A stretch of DNA of 64,000 nucleotides from Cryptomeria japonica (Eukaryota > Streptophyta > Pinopsida > Cupressales > Cupressaceae), in NCBI RefSeq assembly GCF_030272615.1, contig NC_081415.1, positions 366,551,667-366,615,666 of the forward strand. Reading direction: 5' to 3'. The notes beneath the pieces were generated by a model. The model was given only the letters and a program-made list of their open reading frames with translations. It ran no database searches and was not told the DNA's origin. The translations under genes were made by a program, and so were the position numbers. Shown piece by piece: positions 1 through 13,079 of this stretch; position 1 is the stretch's first letter, and every line of letters starts with the position of its first letter.

Positions 1-1672
1 CTCTGACCTAAAGCTTGTTTGCTCCCTTTCTTTTTTATAAAAGGGAATTCATGGCTATGAGACGAGGTTCAGAATTTTGGTCCCTTAAGTGTTCTGAATT
101 TTTGTTTCCAAATAGCAAAGTCTAGGTGAAACAAAAGGATTGTAAAAGGTCATTTTACAGAGCAAAAAATAGAAAGAGTCTTGTGTCTATAATTTTTACA
201 GGTTCTTAAAGGATTGTATTCTTATAGAGACATCAAAATTAATGAATAAATATATGATTCAAACCCACTTCTCTCTAGTGTATTGTTCTATCATGTTTTG
301 AATGCATATTATCAAGGATTTAATCATTCATTGCACTCTTGTGGTGTATGTAATTTTTTGTTCATGCTTTGGTTTGAGAGGTCAATTAAATGCTTGAATG
401 AAATTGCAGAGTGATAGGGATCTTTACAGGGATTTTGATAAGTACTTTTGGGTGAGGATTACAAATACGATGTATTGCAAGGCAATATTATCTCTAGTTA
501 TATGGTGTTAGATAAATTTTGTCAGAAGTACAGTCTAATGCAGTATGAATTTATGTACCCAATGGAATAAGGCATTGATCATAGTTAAGTGATTGCCTGG
601 GTATTTATTTACTGTTCGGAATCACCATTGGTTTTCTATAACTTCTTGAATATCGGAATATTTTCATTTTATATAAATTTTGTCATGTGTATTAGTCATC
701 TCATGCTCCAAGCGGTTTGAGGATCACTGAGGAATTTTCCATTCCTGAGCATTCTCCCTTATTGTTGAGTCTTTATATGAGATTATCTGCCTTGTTTCAT
801 GCATGATTTGTGAGTGTTGCATAAAATCACAAATAAGCATGGGGATCACCCTCCTTGGTTCTGCAGAGCCTAAAGTGTAGAAGGATCTCGCATCCTTGTT
901 ATTGTCGGTCCAAGTCTAAAGAATATTAAATAGTTGGAAGTGGCTTTCCATAGATATTTTCAGGAGAAAACAACTTGGTCTCTACCTTTCAGTCAGTGTG
1001 AACCCGTTTTTGGGCACCAACACGTTATATCAAAATAGCTCTGTTCTTCCTAAATTACTGGATACTAGACCTTCAATCTTACTCATGAATCAATACTGAA
1101 TATCAAGATTACAAAATAATCTACCTCGAACCTTGAATTATTTGCCTCTATTACCACAACCAAAGTTACACAACCAAAATCAAGATATGCACATTGTACT
1201 CATACTCTGTCGGTTACGGTATTCCACATTCCAGACCTATGCCTAATGAATAATGCAACTTCTGGTAAATTAAATCCACATGTACTGAATATGATTTCTA
1301 AGCTGAGTTTCCATCAATGACAACTCCTAAGCATTTCTCATGCATAAATCTTCACCAGAACAGTTCCTCTTGCCAACATATGCAACAATCCCAAATTGAT
1401 AATCCATATTTGAAATGCAACTAGGATGCCACATATATGTCCCCTTGAAGATGTCAACATAGTCCTATGTTGATGTATTAAGGTGGATAGAAACAAGGAT
1501 ACCCACCTTCAACACCAAGGAGATATCTATTAAGAAAAAATGCATTCATTCCAAGCTAGAAAGAAAGATGCTTGAATAGGCTTCGTTTCCTTAAGTAAGG
1601 AAGAGATAATCATAAAATATATATATCTTGCAACAAATATAAGGGATCCTTTTGAGGGATGCATGATTTACA
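1..1672. other. Repeat-derived DNA without a recognisable gene
   Basis: No frame of convincing length or family resemblance is seen. The stretch is AT-rich, and its last part (about 1480-1660) has the same texture as the DNA just after element A (8563-8750), as expected if A was inserted into one older sequence. One segment, 835-1022, resembles 15355-15518 and is listed separately. Confidence 0.5.
835..1022 (+). repeat. Dispersed repeat, possible LTR 3' end (copy 1)
   Basis: This segment and 15355-15518 share a recognisable block (CCTTGGTT-TGCA-AGCCTAAAG followed by a GATCTC-type motif) and both finish in an ACCAACA-type end. An end in CAACA fits the 3' end of an LTR, but no matching 5' end, primer site or target duplication was found. 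It may be a solo LTR fragment or another dispersed repeat. Confidence 0.35.
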
Positions 1673-2558
1673 TGTTGGAAATTGACACTAATTTGGTTTC
1701 TTATGTTTTCATTGATGGCAACATTCGTAACATATTTTGGTTCACCGACACCGACATCGGCAGACACTTTACCGACATCAAGGATTTCAAAGGTAACCGA
1801 CAAACTAGGTACCGGTATGGGAAGCTGACATCACTTGGAGATCCGGCAAAGGATAGTATACTGGAAAAGAATTTTATAATTCAAATCTTTTTGTAATGAG
1901 CCAACATGTATTATCATTTTGTATGTAAGCTGACATATGGCATAAATATTTGTAAGGGTATATAAGTCAGTCTATTACGTCATTTAAGATAACATTGGAG
2001 ATAAGATCTGACATGCAAAGTTTATGTATGTGAGATCATTTGTATGTGAAAGAAATATTTTGTAATGATCTGTAGATGATCTCTAAGGTACTCATAAGGT
2101 GTATGTTATTTTGGCAAGGGTTTACGGTTTAAGAACTAGAACAGATAGAGCCTTAATCGGAACTCAATCAGGCATGAAAGGTGCATTATATGAGTTCGGT
2201 TTTGTTGTTTTGTATAAGAAAGTGATTGTAGTCAGTGAGACTCTTTGTGATGAGTAATGTGCTCTAGGCAGTGTACATTCCTACATGTGTAGGCCCTATT
2301 ATATGGAATGTCTCTTCATATGGCTAGTGAACTGATATTGTGGGTCACAAATCCCACCGTGGTTTTTCCTCATTGAGGTTTTCCATGTATAAACTCTATG
2401 TGTTATGGTGTTCATTGATGTGCTTGCATTATTTGTTTCAGTTACATGTATTTATGTTTATCTATTGATGAATGAATGTTTTGATAAGGCTAAAATCTTA
2501 CATTCTGGTAGAACATTGATTCATCCCCCCCCCCTCTCAGTGTTCTTGGATTCCAACA
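1673..2558 (+). repeat. Element A 5' LTR
   Basis: The LTR begins TGTTGG and ends TTCCAACA, two bases before the primer site. It holds a TATA box (1959-1966), a CACCGTGGTTTTTCC-type motif near 2354, and a ten-base C run at 2525-2534 in a GATTCA-C(n)-TCTCAGT context near its end. The same end signature occurs in the LTRs of element B and of copia elements C and D. Confidence 0.9.
1959..1966 (+). promoter_or_regulatory. TATA box of element A 5' LTR
   Basis: TATATAAG sits in an AAGGGTATATAAGTC context. The 3' LTR has it at 7971-7978, and element B has the same context on the minus strand (TATATAGG, 22414-22421). Conservation across copies supports a real promoter element. A TTACGTCA motif (bZIP-type site) lies just downstream near 1975 in this LTR and is mutated in the 3' copy. 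Confidence 0.6.
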
Positions 2559-2560
2559 AT

Positions 2561-2571
2561 TGGTATCAGAG
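2561..2571 (+). other. Primer binding site, initiator tRNA-Met type
   Basis: TGGTATCAGAG begins two bases after the LTR end. It is the usual plant copia primer site, complementary to the 3' end of initiator tRNA-Met, and the same sequence and spacing recur in elements C, D and E. Confidence 0.85.
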
Positions 2572-2626
2572 TTTTGTGCCTTGGAGGAATCTGAACAGCT
2601 TGAGGGAGATCCTAAATTCTGAATCC

Positions 2627-3754
2627 ATGGAGATGTGTTTGAGACAATAGCTTGAAGTTTCTCTTGAAGATTTTGAAGATGAAAAGGTTAAGAATATAAA
2701 GATGGAAGAAGAACTTAGATCTACAAAATAATTCACTATCACTCTGCAAGAGAAGCTATCTAGTGCTCAAGCCAAAAGGAATTAATTATGGGAACAATTA
2801 CAAGATCAAGATGATGAAGAAAAGGACACTCTAAATAACCTATGTCAAAAGATGAGTCAAGAAAATGAAGTTATGAATAATGAAACACAAGCCCTAACTA
2901 TGAGGATGGAAAAAGAAATTGAAGACAGAAAGAAAGAAAAAGGAAGAAGGCCTTTCTATATCATTGAAGGATGGATCTGAGAATGCATCAGGTTAGCTCA
3001 TGAAAATGATGTGTTGAGGACAGAGTTAGTGCAATTCCAAAATAATGAACAAGAACTTGAAAGACAGATGACAATCCTAAGAGATGATTTGACTATTGAA
3101 AATGAGTATAAGGACAAATTCAAGGCTAGTTCAACACAATTTAATGAATTATTGGAGATTCAAAGGCATAATAAAGACTCCAGAGGACTTGGATTTGAAC
3201 AAGGTCAGAGCTCTGGTACTGCAAATGAAGATCAAACATCTGGTAAGGAGAATGATCAGAACAATTGCAACCACAAGACACTGGTAAGACAATTCAATGC
3301 TCACAAATTTAAAGGTAGATTCTTTGTGTGTAATAAATTTGGTCATATGGCTAGACAATGTAGAAGTAGAGCAAATCGGAATTATAATTCTATGCTTGGT
3401 CAATGTTCCAAATGCAATGAGTATGGTCATAAGATAGAAGATTGCAAAATGAATGTAAAATATCATGGATGTGGAAAGTTTGGACACATGGCTAATTAGT
3501 ACAGGTCGAGCAATTATTCTGGATATAGCAAAGCAATTCAAATGAATAATGTTACATGTTATGCATGCAACAAGATTGGACACATAGCCAAGTTTTGTAG
3601 AAGCAACAATCCACCGGTTAGCAATGATGGATCAAATGAAAAAGGAAAGCAAAAAATCAATGAGATCTGGCATGATGATACCAAGAGATTGGGTAGGAAG
3701 TTAGATGATCAATCAGGAGATGAAACTACTCCGATTACTCAACCGACAGAGTAG
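2627..3754 (+). pseudogene. Element A gag-like gene: coiled coil plus zinc knuckles, broken
   Basis: The conserved start is ATG 2627, matching the start of the copy in element B. The first part encodes a Glu/Lys/Gln-rich coiled coil with in-frame stops (first near 2647) and a frameshift near 2940. The second part (about 3300-3620) encodes four knuckle-like repeats of the CX2CX4HX4C type. Repeat 1 has lost its first Cys (FVCNKFGHMARQC), repeat 2 is intact (CSKCNEYGHKIEDC), repeat 3 lacks its first Cys and ends at a stop, and repeat 4 is intact (CYACNKIGHIAKFC). Such knuckles bind retroelement RNA. The UBN2-type gag core found in copia elements C and D is absent here, so a coiled coil may replace it for particle assembly; that is inference. 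Confidence 0.75.
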
Positions 3755-4153
3755 AATGTTCCTGCACTAGTAGGAAGATTGTCCAGCAACTAAGGCAGAT
3801 GCCTTAGGGGTAGGCAAATTTCATGCAAATCTTGCATATTCCCTGGGAAATAGATCTAGAAGGAAATTCCAGACTTCTGATAAGTTTATCCAGCATACAT
3901 ATGTTGAATCGAGAACTGGTATGTCTCATCAGAAGGCATTTATGTCGATGGCAAATTAGGGTTTTTTGAAGGATAAAAGAAAGAATTCACTTCAATATGT
4001 TCACCTTTCATTCAGAGCAATACAAAGCAAGTCAGAGGTGATTTAGAGCGATCAGAAGAAACCATTAGAGATTTCAATTGCATTCAAAGGAGATATCTAG
4101 GGTTTATCACCGACGACTATTTTTAGGTATTTTTTGCAAATCAATCATTCAAA
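3755..4153 (+). other. Spacer between the two genes of element A
   Basis: No usable frame is seen. Element B has a corresponding spacer (about 20306-20751) with recognisable similarity, so it belongs to the element and may hold leader or regulatory sequence for the second gene. Confidence 0.5.
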
Positions 4154-7100
4154 ATGGAGGCTAGTTCTTCTTTTGTTCCTATTTTTCATTACAAATCCTA
4201 CTATTATAGAGGTTAAGGACCGTCCAAGACCAATATTCAAGAGATGCCCACATATTGCAACTCTAGATGATTCGGTTGGTGCTTTTTCGAGGGTTCCTGA
4301 AGGCATGGTTTATGTTGAAGATGTTAGAGCTTACATCCACTACAACCTAGAGGATTTGGGAACAACTGAGCTGAAATCAATGGACATATCTGAACTATTG
4401 AACGACTATGAAATCATCAAACCCGAATTCAAGCATATTACAGACCTAGGGTTAACGGGAACCTTATATATTCTTGAGTTTGAGGATGAGTTAATCCAGT
4501 ATGTGTTGAGTAGAGTTCATGGTGAATTTATTTGGTTGGATAGACCCCATAAGATCACCAAGGAAGCAATCAAGGCCATCACCGGCTTACCTCATATAGA
4601 TCAAAAACTAGGGAAGAAGATATCAAATTATCAAATCAACAAGCTCGCAAGTGCAACCTCTAATAATCAGACAATGAGAGTCAGTACCATTACTAATAAG
4701 GATGTCAAATTTGTTAGTATGATTATAGGTTACAGGGTAACCCAATCTAACCAACTTAACTCTATTTCTAGATCTTGCATTTTTGTTGCATATCAGATAT
4801 TGAAGAAGGATGAAAAGTATGATTTGTGTGAATGGATGAAAGAAGAGTTGATTATGAACTTAGGAAAGATTAAGGGTGAAAAGAGAGGAGTTTTCCAGTA
4901 TGGAAATCTGTTAGTGTGCTTAATGTTTTTCCTCTTGAATGAGATACTGGGTTTGGGAAAAAGGCAATGGGCCTTTGATATATCGGTAGGAAGGCAGATT
5001 AAGGGTGCTATCACTGATTTGGGAAACTTAAGAGATGACAAAGTTTAGGGATACTTCAAATCATTTCAGAAATCCATGAAGTCAAGGGATAGTTGAGAAA
5101 TACTCAATTGAAATCTGTTTTATGGTGAAAAAGGATGAAACTCTTATGGAATCTATAATACCTCAGAAGATATGGATTGAGGAAATGGGTTATGAGGTAG
5201 ATGCAAGAATTTTGGATGCATATGCTAGGAGGCTTATTGATGCACTGACAGATGAATCTGAAAAATCTTTTGGAACTGCAAAGCAGAAAGAACTTGAAGT
5301 CAAAACTGAATTTAATTAGATGAAGAGAGAGAGGCAGTAGAAGAAAGTAAGTCAATTTGTTGAAAAGGTTTCAAAAGACATTCAGACTACTATTGACACA
5401 TCATTAGGCAAAGAAGCCAAGAAGAGGAAACAACCTGAAGCTCTCCTTGCACCAATTACTTCAGATACTGAGATTGAGGATGAAATTCCTCTATCTTTCA
5501 AAAGGGTGCAGAGAAAGAAGGTAGAACATCCAAAGGAGAAAGCTGAGAAGAAAAGGAAGAAGCCGACAAGGAAGGCAACCATTAAGATACCGGCAAGTCA
5601 TCAAACTGATAGGAAGCCTAGTTAGAAGAAAAGGCCAGTGAAAGAAACTACTGCATCATCTGGCAAGAAGAAGATGAAGGAAGACATAGATGAAGCTATT
5701 GAAACTGATAATGTAACCATCATTCCACCTATGTCTTGTGCTGAGTTAATAGATGAGATAACAAATGATGGTATGTTGAAGAACATTCCACATTATTATG
5801 AACATTTGGATGATAATGAACAAAAAGAAATTGAGGAGGCAATTTTGTTATTCTTGGACATATATAAGAAGGCTTTATTAGAGATTGCAAAGCAAATACT
5901 GACACAATTGTATAACAATCTAAATTATAGAAGATTATCTGATATGGAGGAAGACCAACACATAAATATTCAAGCAATATTAAATAATTGTGGTTCAATT
6001 ACCCCAGAGGAGATGGATAGGTGCCTTGAGACTGCAAAAAGAACAGTTTTTCAGAAGCAGGCACAAGACAGTTAGCCTTATGGCTAGTAGAGTCAAAGAA
6101 ATAATCAGTTAAACGAATGAGGCATGGGTTAAGTTATTTATTGACAACCCTGATTTCTTTACATCACTAGAAGCTAATCCTAAGTCTGACACTTCAGACA
6201 TCCCAATTGATGGCAAAGAAAAAGGTGTAGTGGATAGCCCATCCACAATTTTGAAAGATGCCAAGGAATTGAATGCAGAATCTCTGGCACAAGCAAATGT
6301 ACAGAACAAAGAGGAGATATAGGTAGAGAAGGCTAGTGTATATATTGAACAAGTTATAGATGTTGAGGAAAATATTCCCCCGGATTAGAATGAACAGGTT
6401 ATGGATACAACAAATGTGGAACCGACAATAATAGATGTTGCACCAAGTAGAAAATCCACTAGTGTAAAAGAAGATAATATAGGAGAAAATCAACCAGAAG
6501 AGAAAGATAAAGAGAAAAATATGGAAGAAGAGAAGGAAAAGAAAAGTGAGATAAGTATTTCTACACAATCATCAGAGAAAAAGGGAGAGGAATCCAGTAG
6601 GGAACCGACAGCCAAGACTACATTGTTGGCAATTACCACTGCAAATGCTAAGCAGATGAGCATAACAGAGATGAATTCAACCGAACTCATGATGATTGTA
6701 GCTCAGAAAATGATCAAGGAAGGGATTGAGGAGAAGAAAATAATTGAGCATTCCATTCCAATCTTGCACCAGTTAGTCCTTGAATGCCAAATTGATAAGG
6801 GAACAAGCCCATCTGACAAGCTCAAAATGCTGACTGAGCATATTTCTAAGAACTTTCAATCACTGAAGGAGATCTCTAACCGACATGCTCTGGATTGGTT
6901 TGCTTAGACCAAGAGGGCCACTTTTAATCAATTGATTGAATCAGATAAGGTACAGATATCAGACAGACTAAAAAAGATAGATAATGCTTTGAGGCAATGT
7001 ACAAATATTTACCGGGTTTGCTACAATTCAAGTCTACTCACAACAGGTATAGACAAAAGCATTAAATATGTAGAAAATACAATTGCAGGAATTGTAAATA

Positions 7101-7516
7101 ACTTTGATGGAGTAAATTCTTTAACCATATTTTTAGATAGTCAAATTTTGTTATTAGAAGTCTAGATTTCAGCTCTTGAAAGAGACAAAGATAAAATCAT
7201 ACAGAAAGATAAGGAGCTTAGAGGGTTAGTGAGTCCTCGTTTGGACACACTATATATACATAAGGAGTGTATAGATATTTTGGGAAAGCCGACACCGAGA
7301 GAACTCAAGGAGAAAGAATCTCATTCTTATGCCCTAAATGGACGTGTCAATTTCAGGGACATTAAAATCCAGTTGGGATACATACTTAGAGTTTTTGAAG
7401 AATGCTTAATTGGAGATCTTCAAGCCCATCCAACTCCACTAAGTATTTTTGGGAGACATTCTCCTGTACAAATTCTCATTGATTTATTCATTCTTTGTAC
7501 CATTTTTTGGCATTGA
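4154..7516 (+). pseudogene. Element A second gene, unknown function, broken
   Basis: The start is taken as ATG 4154 because element B begins identically (MEASSSF here, MEAGSSY there). A one-base shift near 4190 moves the reading into the frame that stays open to 5045. The N-terminal part is the most conserved between copies, with blocks such as YVEDVRAYI, HGEFIWLDRP and KEAIKAIT. It is followed by IWIEEMGYEVDA, a long Lys/Arg-rich middle (about 5340-5660) that could carry nuclear localisation signals, an acidic region, and a C-terminal coiled coil ending around GKPTP. There are at least six stops and several shifts. No polymerase, integrase or protease motif is visible. I do not recognise the family. 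A plant-mobile-domain-like or structural role is possible, but unproven. Confidence 0.65.
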
Positions 7517-7684
7517 TGCCAAAGGGGGAGTGGTGTATGTGAAAAATAGAAGGAGAAATATGTATGGATCAGATTTCAGATAGCATATATAGCTCAAGGG
7601 GAGAAATATCTCATTCTAGGATTGGCAGAGCAGATAGAAACCATTTTTCACATGAGTGTTGCCATCAATGCCAAAGGGGTAGAT
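7504..7684 (+). other. Polypurine tracts before element A 3' LTR
   Basis: Two tracts are present: AAAGGGGGAG near 7520, preceded by a perfect small hairpin (TTTGGCAT and ATGCCAAA around 7508-7525), and AAAGGGG at about 7673-7679, just before the 3' LTR and again after ATGCC. Element C has the same hairpin-plus-purine arrangement. Repeated polypurine tracts are a known feature of Sirevirus-type copia elements. Confidence 0.65.
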
Positions 7685-8562
7685 TGTTGGCAATTGACAC
7701 TCATTCGGTTTCTTATGTTGTCATTGATGGCAACATTGGCAACATATTTTGGTTCATTGGCACCGACACCGACAGACACTTTACTGGCATCAAGGATTTC
7801 AAAGGTAACCGACAAGCTAGGTACTGGTATGGGAAGCCAAAATCACTTCGAGATCTAGAAAAAGACAGTATACCGGCAAAGCATTTTATAATTCATATGT
7901 TTTTGTAATGAGCCGACATGTATTATCATTTTGTATGTAAGCCGACATATGGCATAAATATTTGTAAGGGTATATAAGTCATTCTATTAGGTCATTTAAG
8001 ATATAACATTGGAGATAAGATCTGACATGCGAAGTTTATGTATACGAAAGCAATATTGTGTAATGATTTATAGATGGTTTCTAAGGTACTTATAAGGTGT
8101 ATGTTATTCCGGCAAGGGTTTAGAGTTTAAGAACCGGAATAGTCAAAGCCTTAACCGGAACTTAATCAGGGATAGCAAATGCATTATATGAGTTTAGTTT
8201 TGTTGCTTTGTATTAGAAAGTGATTGTAGTCAGTGAGACTCTTTGTGATGAGTAGTGTGCTCTAGGAAGTATGCCTTCTTGCATGTGTAGGCCCCTATTA
8301 TATGTAATATCTCTTCATATGGCCAGTGAACTGATATTGTGGGTGACAAATCCCACCATGGTTTTTCCTCATTGAGGTTTTCCATGTATAAACTCTATGT
8401 GGTATGGTGTTCATTTATATGCTTGCATTATTTGTTTCAGTTACATGTATTTATGTTTATCGGTTGATGAATGAATGTTTTGATAAGGCTAAAATCTTAC
8501 ATTCTGGTAGAACACTGATTCACCCCCCCCCCCCCCGCTCTCAATGTTCTTGGATTCCAACA
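7685..8562 (+). repeat. Element A 3' LTR
   Basis: It begins TGTTGGCAATTGACAC and ends TTCCAACA. It aligns along its length with 1673-2558 and keeps the TATA box at 7971-7978. Its C run near the end is 14 bases (8523-8536), against 10 in the 5' LTR. Confidence 0.9.
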
Positions 8563-11119
8563 TGACAAAGGAGAAAGAGATCTTTGCATAAAGATACCTA
8601 CCTCTAAGGGTAGAGGATATCCGTAATAAAGATAACATCTTGGAAAGGAGAAGGGGACAAAGAATACACACCTTCTCCAATGTTTAAGAAGAAGTCAATT
8701 CTTAGTGAAGGATTGCACACAATCACTAAGGAGAGATTATTCATAAAATGCAAACCTTTTTAAGGAAGAATATGTCATAAACAAGGAACACATATGTACT
8801 CACATGAAGGATAATTATATGCAAGAAATGACATCAAATTATGAAAAGTGAAACTCAACAAAGGAAAATTAAATCCTTAGAAACAAAGAATGAATGAAAG
8901 GCTATTATTTCTCCCCAAGCATGGAGACAAGAATAACAATGATATTGTGTTGCTACCTAAGTATGATTGCACTTGAAATTTTACCACCATGAGTGACAAT
9001 GATCCCCCAATTAATAAGTTAGCAATGTCACGTAGTGAGAAGAAACATAATAGGAACTTAAATGTTATGAAAAAGGAATATGATGAGAGTCCAACTTATT
9101 ATCATTAAATATTTGAATGAGACCAGTTACAAGAAGTTGCTGAATTTTATCTATTAAATCATTACATTCATTAGTGGAGTGACCATGGATTTGATGATAC
9201 TTGCAAAAATAAGGAGGTGTTGATTTTTCTTATGATTCTTTCTTTGATTTTTAAAGGGAGAATAATAAAGTTGGCTTTAAGAATCTCATTAAAAATACTC
9301 TCTTGTTGTGATGAGAAGTTGTAAATTTAAGACCTATATGTATTAGACAATGGGGAGGGGATGCTAACAAAGTAATTTGGAAACCTAGAGTTTCTTTGGA
9401 AAAGTGTAGTGTGTTGGGACCTCCAATATTTGGCTAAATTTTGAGGTCCCATGTAAAATTTTGCCTAATGCACTCAGAAAGCATCTTGTTGAATAAGCCC
9501 AAGTTGCTCAGTTTCAGAGCCTATAACTTTGCATCCCTGAATTTTCATGCAAAATCACTTCGGGGAAGTGTTAAGCACTTTTCAAAAGGGTCATGTGACC
9601 ATTTTCAGCCTCTTGTGATCAATTTTGATGTTTTTTGAAGACCTTGTTTGGAGGTCCAAAAGTTGGTTTATTGTTTGCAATTGTTTCACTACTCTGAGTA
9701 GGCCATCTTTGAGAGGTTGCATATTTGTGCCTATTGAATATTAAGCCCAACTGAAATTTTTTTAGTGATTGTTTGCATCTTTATGAAGCTCCATGTCAGT
9801 TGGTAAAGCCCCATAAATCTATTTGTCAAGTTTCCTAGCTTGTTTTTGTTTGCAAAAGGTTCAAATTTGCAAACCAGACTGTGTCAATCTGCAGAAAGTA
9901 GCCTCACATCCGAATTATTATTTTGGAACCCAATGACATGCATGCAAAATCTATTGTACCCCATAATTTTCTATAATATTATCTTCTACTTGGCCAATTG
10001 GTATCCCCCAGCTCGTTATTTGATATTTTTTTAAGCCCATTCCAAATGCACTTTTTCAGGGTTGCAGAATCAACATTTCCAGATCTTCAAAGAAGGGAAG
10101 TTTGAGGGTTAAAATTTCATGCATATGATCAAATTAGGTTCAACCCTCTTATGCACGTGTTCATGGTATCCATATCTACCATATTTCCAAGTGGCATCCC
10201 TTGAAATGGAGTTCTGATATTTTTTCAAATTAGTGTTTGGACATGTTTTAGTGTGGTTTGACAAGTGCACTTTCTGAAAATGATTGAATAGCCAACTTCA
10301 CAGATTAAAATTTTCTACTTCAGGCATCATCATGAGCTATCCATTAGTATTTTGGATTCATTGTATAACATTTTGTAGGTGTGCCAGCTCTTAGGGCCCT
10401 TCGAGGTGATTTGATCAGTTTTTTAGACCTGTTCTAGTGGCTACTCAGGTAGTTTTGGTAAAAAATTAGAGGTTTGAAAATGTCAAAATTAAATGTCAGC
10501 TACTCAAGTTTTTGCATTTAGAATACGTCAACCAGATATTTCAAATAATTTATTGAGGTTCAGTTGTCCAGAAACAAAAAAAAAATTACTCGGGCCTACC
10601 AAGTACCTAACTAAAACTGTGATCCATTGAGACAAAACTAATGCCTATTTAAAGAGGTATTTATTATTAAAATCATTATTGGTTTAAATAATAATTTGAT
10701 TTTCCCTATGAGATCAAGAGGGAAAGAAAAATAATTTGAATGATTTTCCATAGTGCTAAGAACCCAGCTAAAATCATCACCTAGCGAGATCAACTAAGCT
10801 TAGTTGGGGAACATGTATCTCTATTATTTAAATTTTATATTTAGATAATATTCTATCCATTTTTGTCTAAGTGACAAAAAAAAATGCCTAAATATTTTAA
10901 TTGACTCAAATGTCCAGTGATGCCAAGGGGGAGAGTCGATGGAAATGTTATACAAGGAGACATGGGTAAAATCTTCTCAATAAAATTTGGTCAAGCCATT
11001 TTGAAGATAATCCAAGAACCCCAAGTGAGGGAGGAGCCCGCAAATGAACCAATGGAAATTAATTGAAAATAAAAAAGGAAAGTAAGAAAATTTTCTATAA
11101 TCCAAAGGACTTCCTATCC

Positions 11120-11400
11120 CACATGTTTCTTTATGAAGAGTGAAGTGTGGCGCGGGGAGGAGTGGGGTCCAGCCAAGGGATACCTGCTATCCCGCAAGGG
11201 AGATTGGGGCGGCAAGAGAATGGTGCGGGCTAGTGGGGTTGGCAATAAGGTTCCCCACCACCTCACAAGGTGAAGGCAGGCGTAGGAAATGTTATGTGGG
11301 ACAAGAGTAGGTACGAGGGATGAAAATTCCCCACCACCCCGCACACTCTCCAAGAAAATAAAAAAATGGTTGCGGGGCAAGGAAACTAAAAACCGTGCAA
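11120..11400. repeat. GC-rich patch with repeated CCCCACCACC motif
   Basis: Composition rises well above the surroundings. TTCCCCACCACC occurs twice, about 75 bases apart (near 11250 and 11327). Minus-strand frames here are proline-rich and driven by composition, so they are not called as genes. The origin is unknown. Confidence 0.35.
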
Positions 11401-13079
11401 AATAAAAGATAATGCAGGGTAATTAAAATTAGGGTTTTGAAGGCCTGAGGCGAGGATGGAAGCAAGTGTAAATGTAGCACCATTTAGGAAAGTCCAACAT
11501 CAACGATTGTTCAAAGAATAGGAAACCTCCATCAACAATGGAAACCACCTAAATGTGCGCAGAATATGGAATAGAGATAATGGTGTATTGATGAGGACTA
11601 GATGCTAAATAGTGTGTGACAAGAATAAACCTCAAAGCATGCTACTAAGGGGAGTGTTCTAAAACATTTCCTATGAGAATTTTGTAGTGATAACATCTAT
11701 TGAATGGGGTTTGTAGGAAAAAATGACTAAAATAGATAACGTGACAGCTCTTTTAGTAGATTTTGGATGTGATCATTCTTATCTATGCCTTGCAAGTAGC
11801 ATCGTTTCACATGTGTTGTAAATGGCAGTTGATTTTGGAGAGCTCGTGTTCTTTGTTTTTGACTTTAAATATGGTGATTCCCTCGACTGACCAATCTAAT
11901 CTCTCATTTCTCAGCACAATCTGCTTGAATGTAATGAATGGTGAAGTTTGTAAAGTGTTGTTCTGGTTATGTATTTCTACCATTGAAGCAGGTATTTCAA
12001 CAAAGTGTTAAATGAGAATGAGGAATTATGTACATAACCTTACTCATCAATAAGGTGAGGTTACACATAGAAGTGTAAGGGTACTTCACATAATGGATGA
12101 AATGTGGGAAATTGTATGTGCTCGGGCAGCAATTACCTGCAAATAAGAAAGTGTGACTATAGTCTAAATGAAGTGCGACATATAACATGGATATGCTTTT
12201 TTTTTCCACATTTCACCTCTATTTGTACAATGCTACCTTCTCCAGTATTGGGTAGAGTTGAGACAGGGAATCTAATGAAGATTTTTTAGCATTTCATAGC
12301 TTCTCCTTTTCACAATACATTTGGGGAACAAATGTACTTGATTGTGAGACTACGCAGAATGAGGTTTTAGCAGCTTCTTGTAAGTATGGGAAGCGTAAAC
12401 TGTGAAATGCAATGGGAAGATTTGAAAAGATTATTAAAGGTCCAACTTGGATACACTGTGAGGAGTGATAGGACTGGTAATTCTAATGACTAATATATAA
12501 TTGGCTCTGGCTAAACGAATGTGTTTTTCTCAAAAATTGACTACATAGAAATGTTTGCAAATCTATAAATTCTATAAAGTTCGTAGGTGGGGAGCTTTTG
12601 AAGCCAATTTTTCAAGTGTCAAGGGAGAACATAATGATTGTTATGGTAAGGGGTCAATTAAGACTAAAATAAAATATTACAACTATTAGGCGCATAATAT
12701 GAAATGCAAGTTTTATGAAAGATAAAATTTCAACATTAGAAGGATTGGATACCTTTCTCTCTTTGACAACAAAGGAAAACTCTCTACCATATAATTTTAT
12801 AAGTAATATAAAAATCTCCTATAATGTGATAAGAAAATAGAGGGGGTAGAATATCCTTTCTAGGTTTTATTTTGATAGAGTTAGAGATGCCAGATAGGGA
12901 AATTGCAGAAGTGTGATGATTTTGTCCAATATAAAAATTACTCATGCACAAGAGTGTGAATGCAATTAGTCAAATATTTTTCTAGCAAAGATGAAGTTTT
13001 TAATGGAGGAAAACTATACAGAGAAAGTCATAGGGCAACCATCAACGTAGAGGGATTTTTCTAATTTTGAGCAGAGATA

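Larger units (their letters stand above)
1673..8562 (+). mobile_element. Element A: complete non-autonomous LTR retrotransposon
   Basis: Two LTRs (1673-2558 and 7685-8562) begin TGTTGG and end CCAACA. They enclose a tRNA-Met-type primer site, a gag-like gene with zinc knuckles, a long second gene of unknown function, and polypurine tracts. The flanking five bases are TTACA (1668-1672) and TGACA (8563-8567), a target duplication with one mismatch. No protease, integrase, reverse transcriptase or RNase H is visible, so mobility would need an autonomous partner. By eye the LTRs differ at about 30 of the first 235 aligned bases, so the insertion is old. Element B is a second copy of nearly equal length (about 6.89 kb each), which shows this is the family's normal structure and not a random deletion. 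Confidence 0.9.

Noticed and set aside
11114-11483. Proline-rich minus-strand frames
   Set aside because: They arise from a GC-rich patch with repeated CCCCACCACC; no family resemblance.
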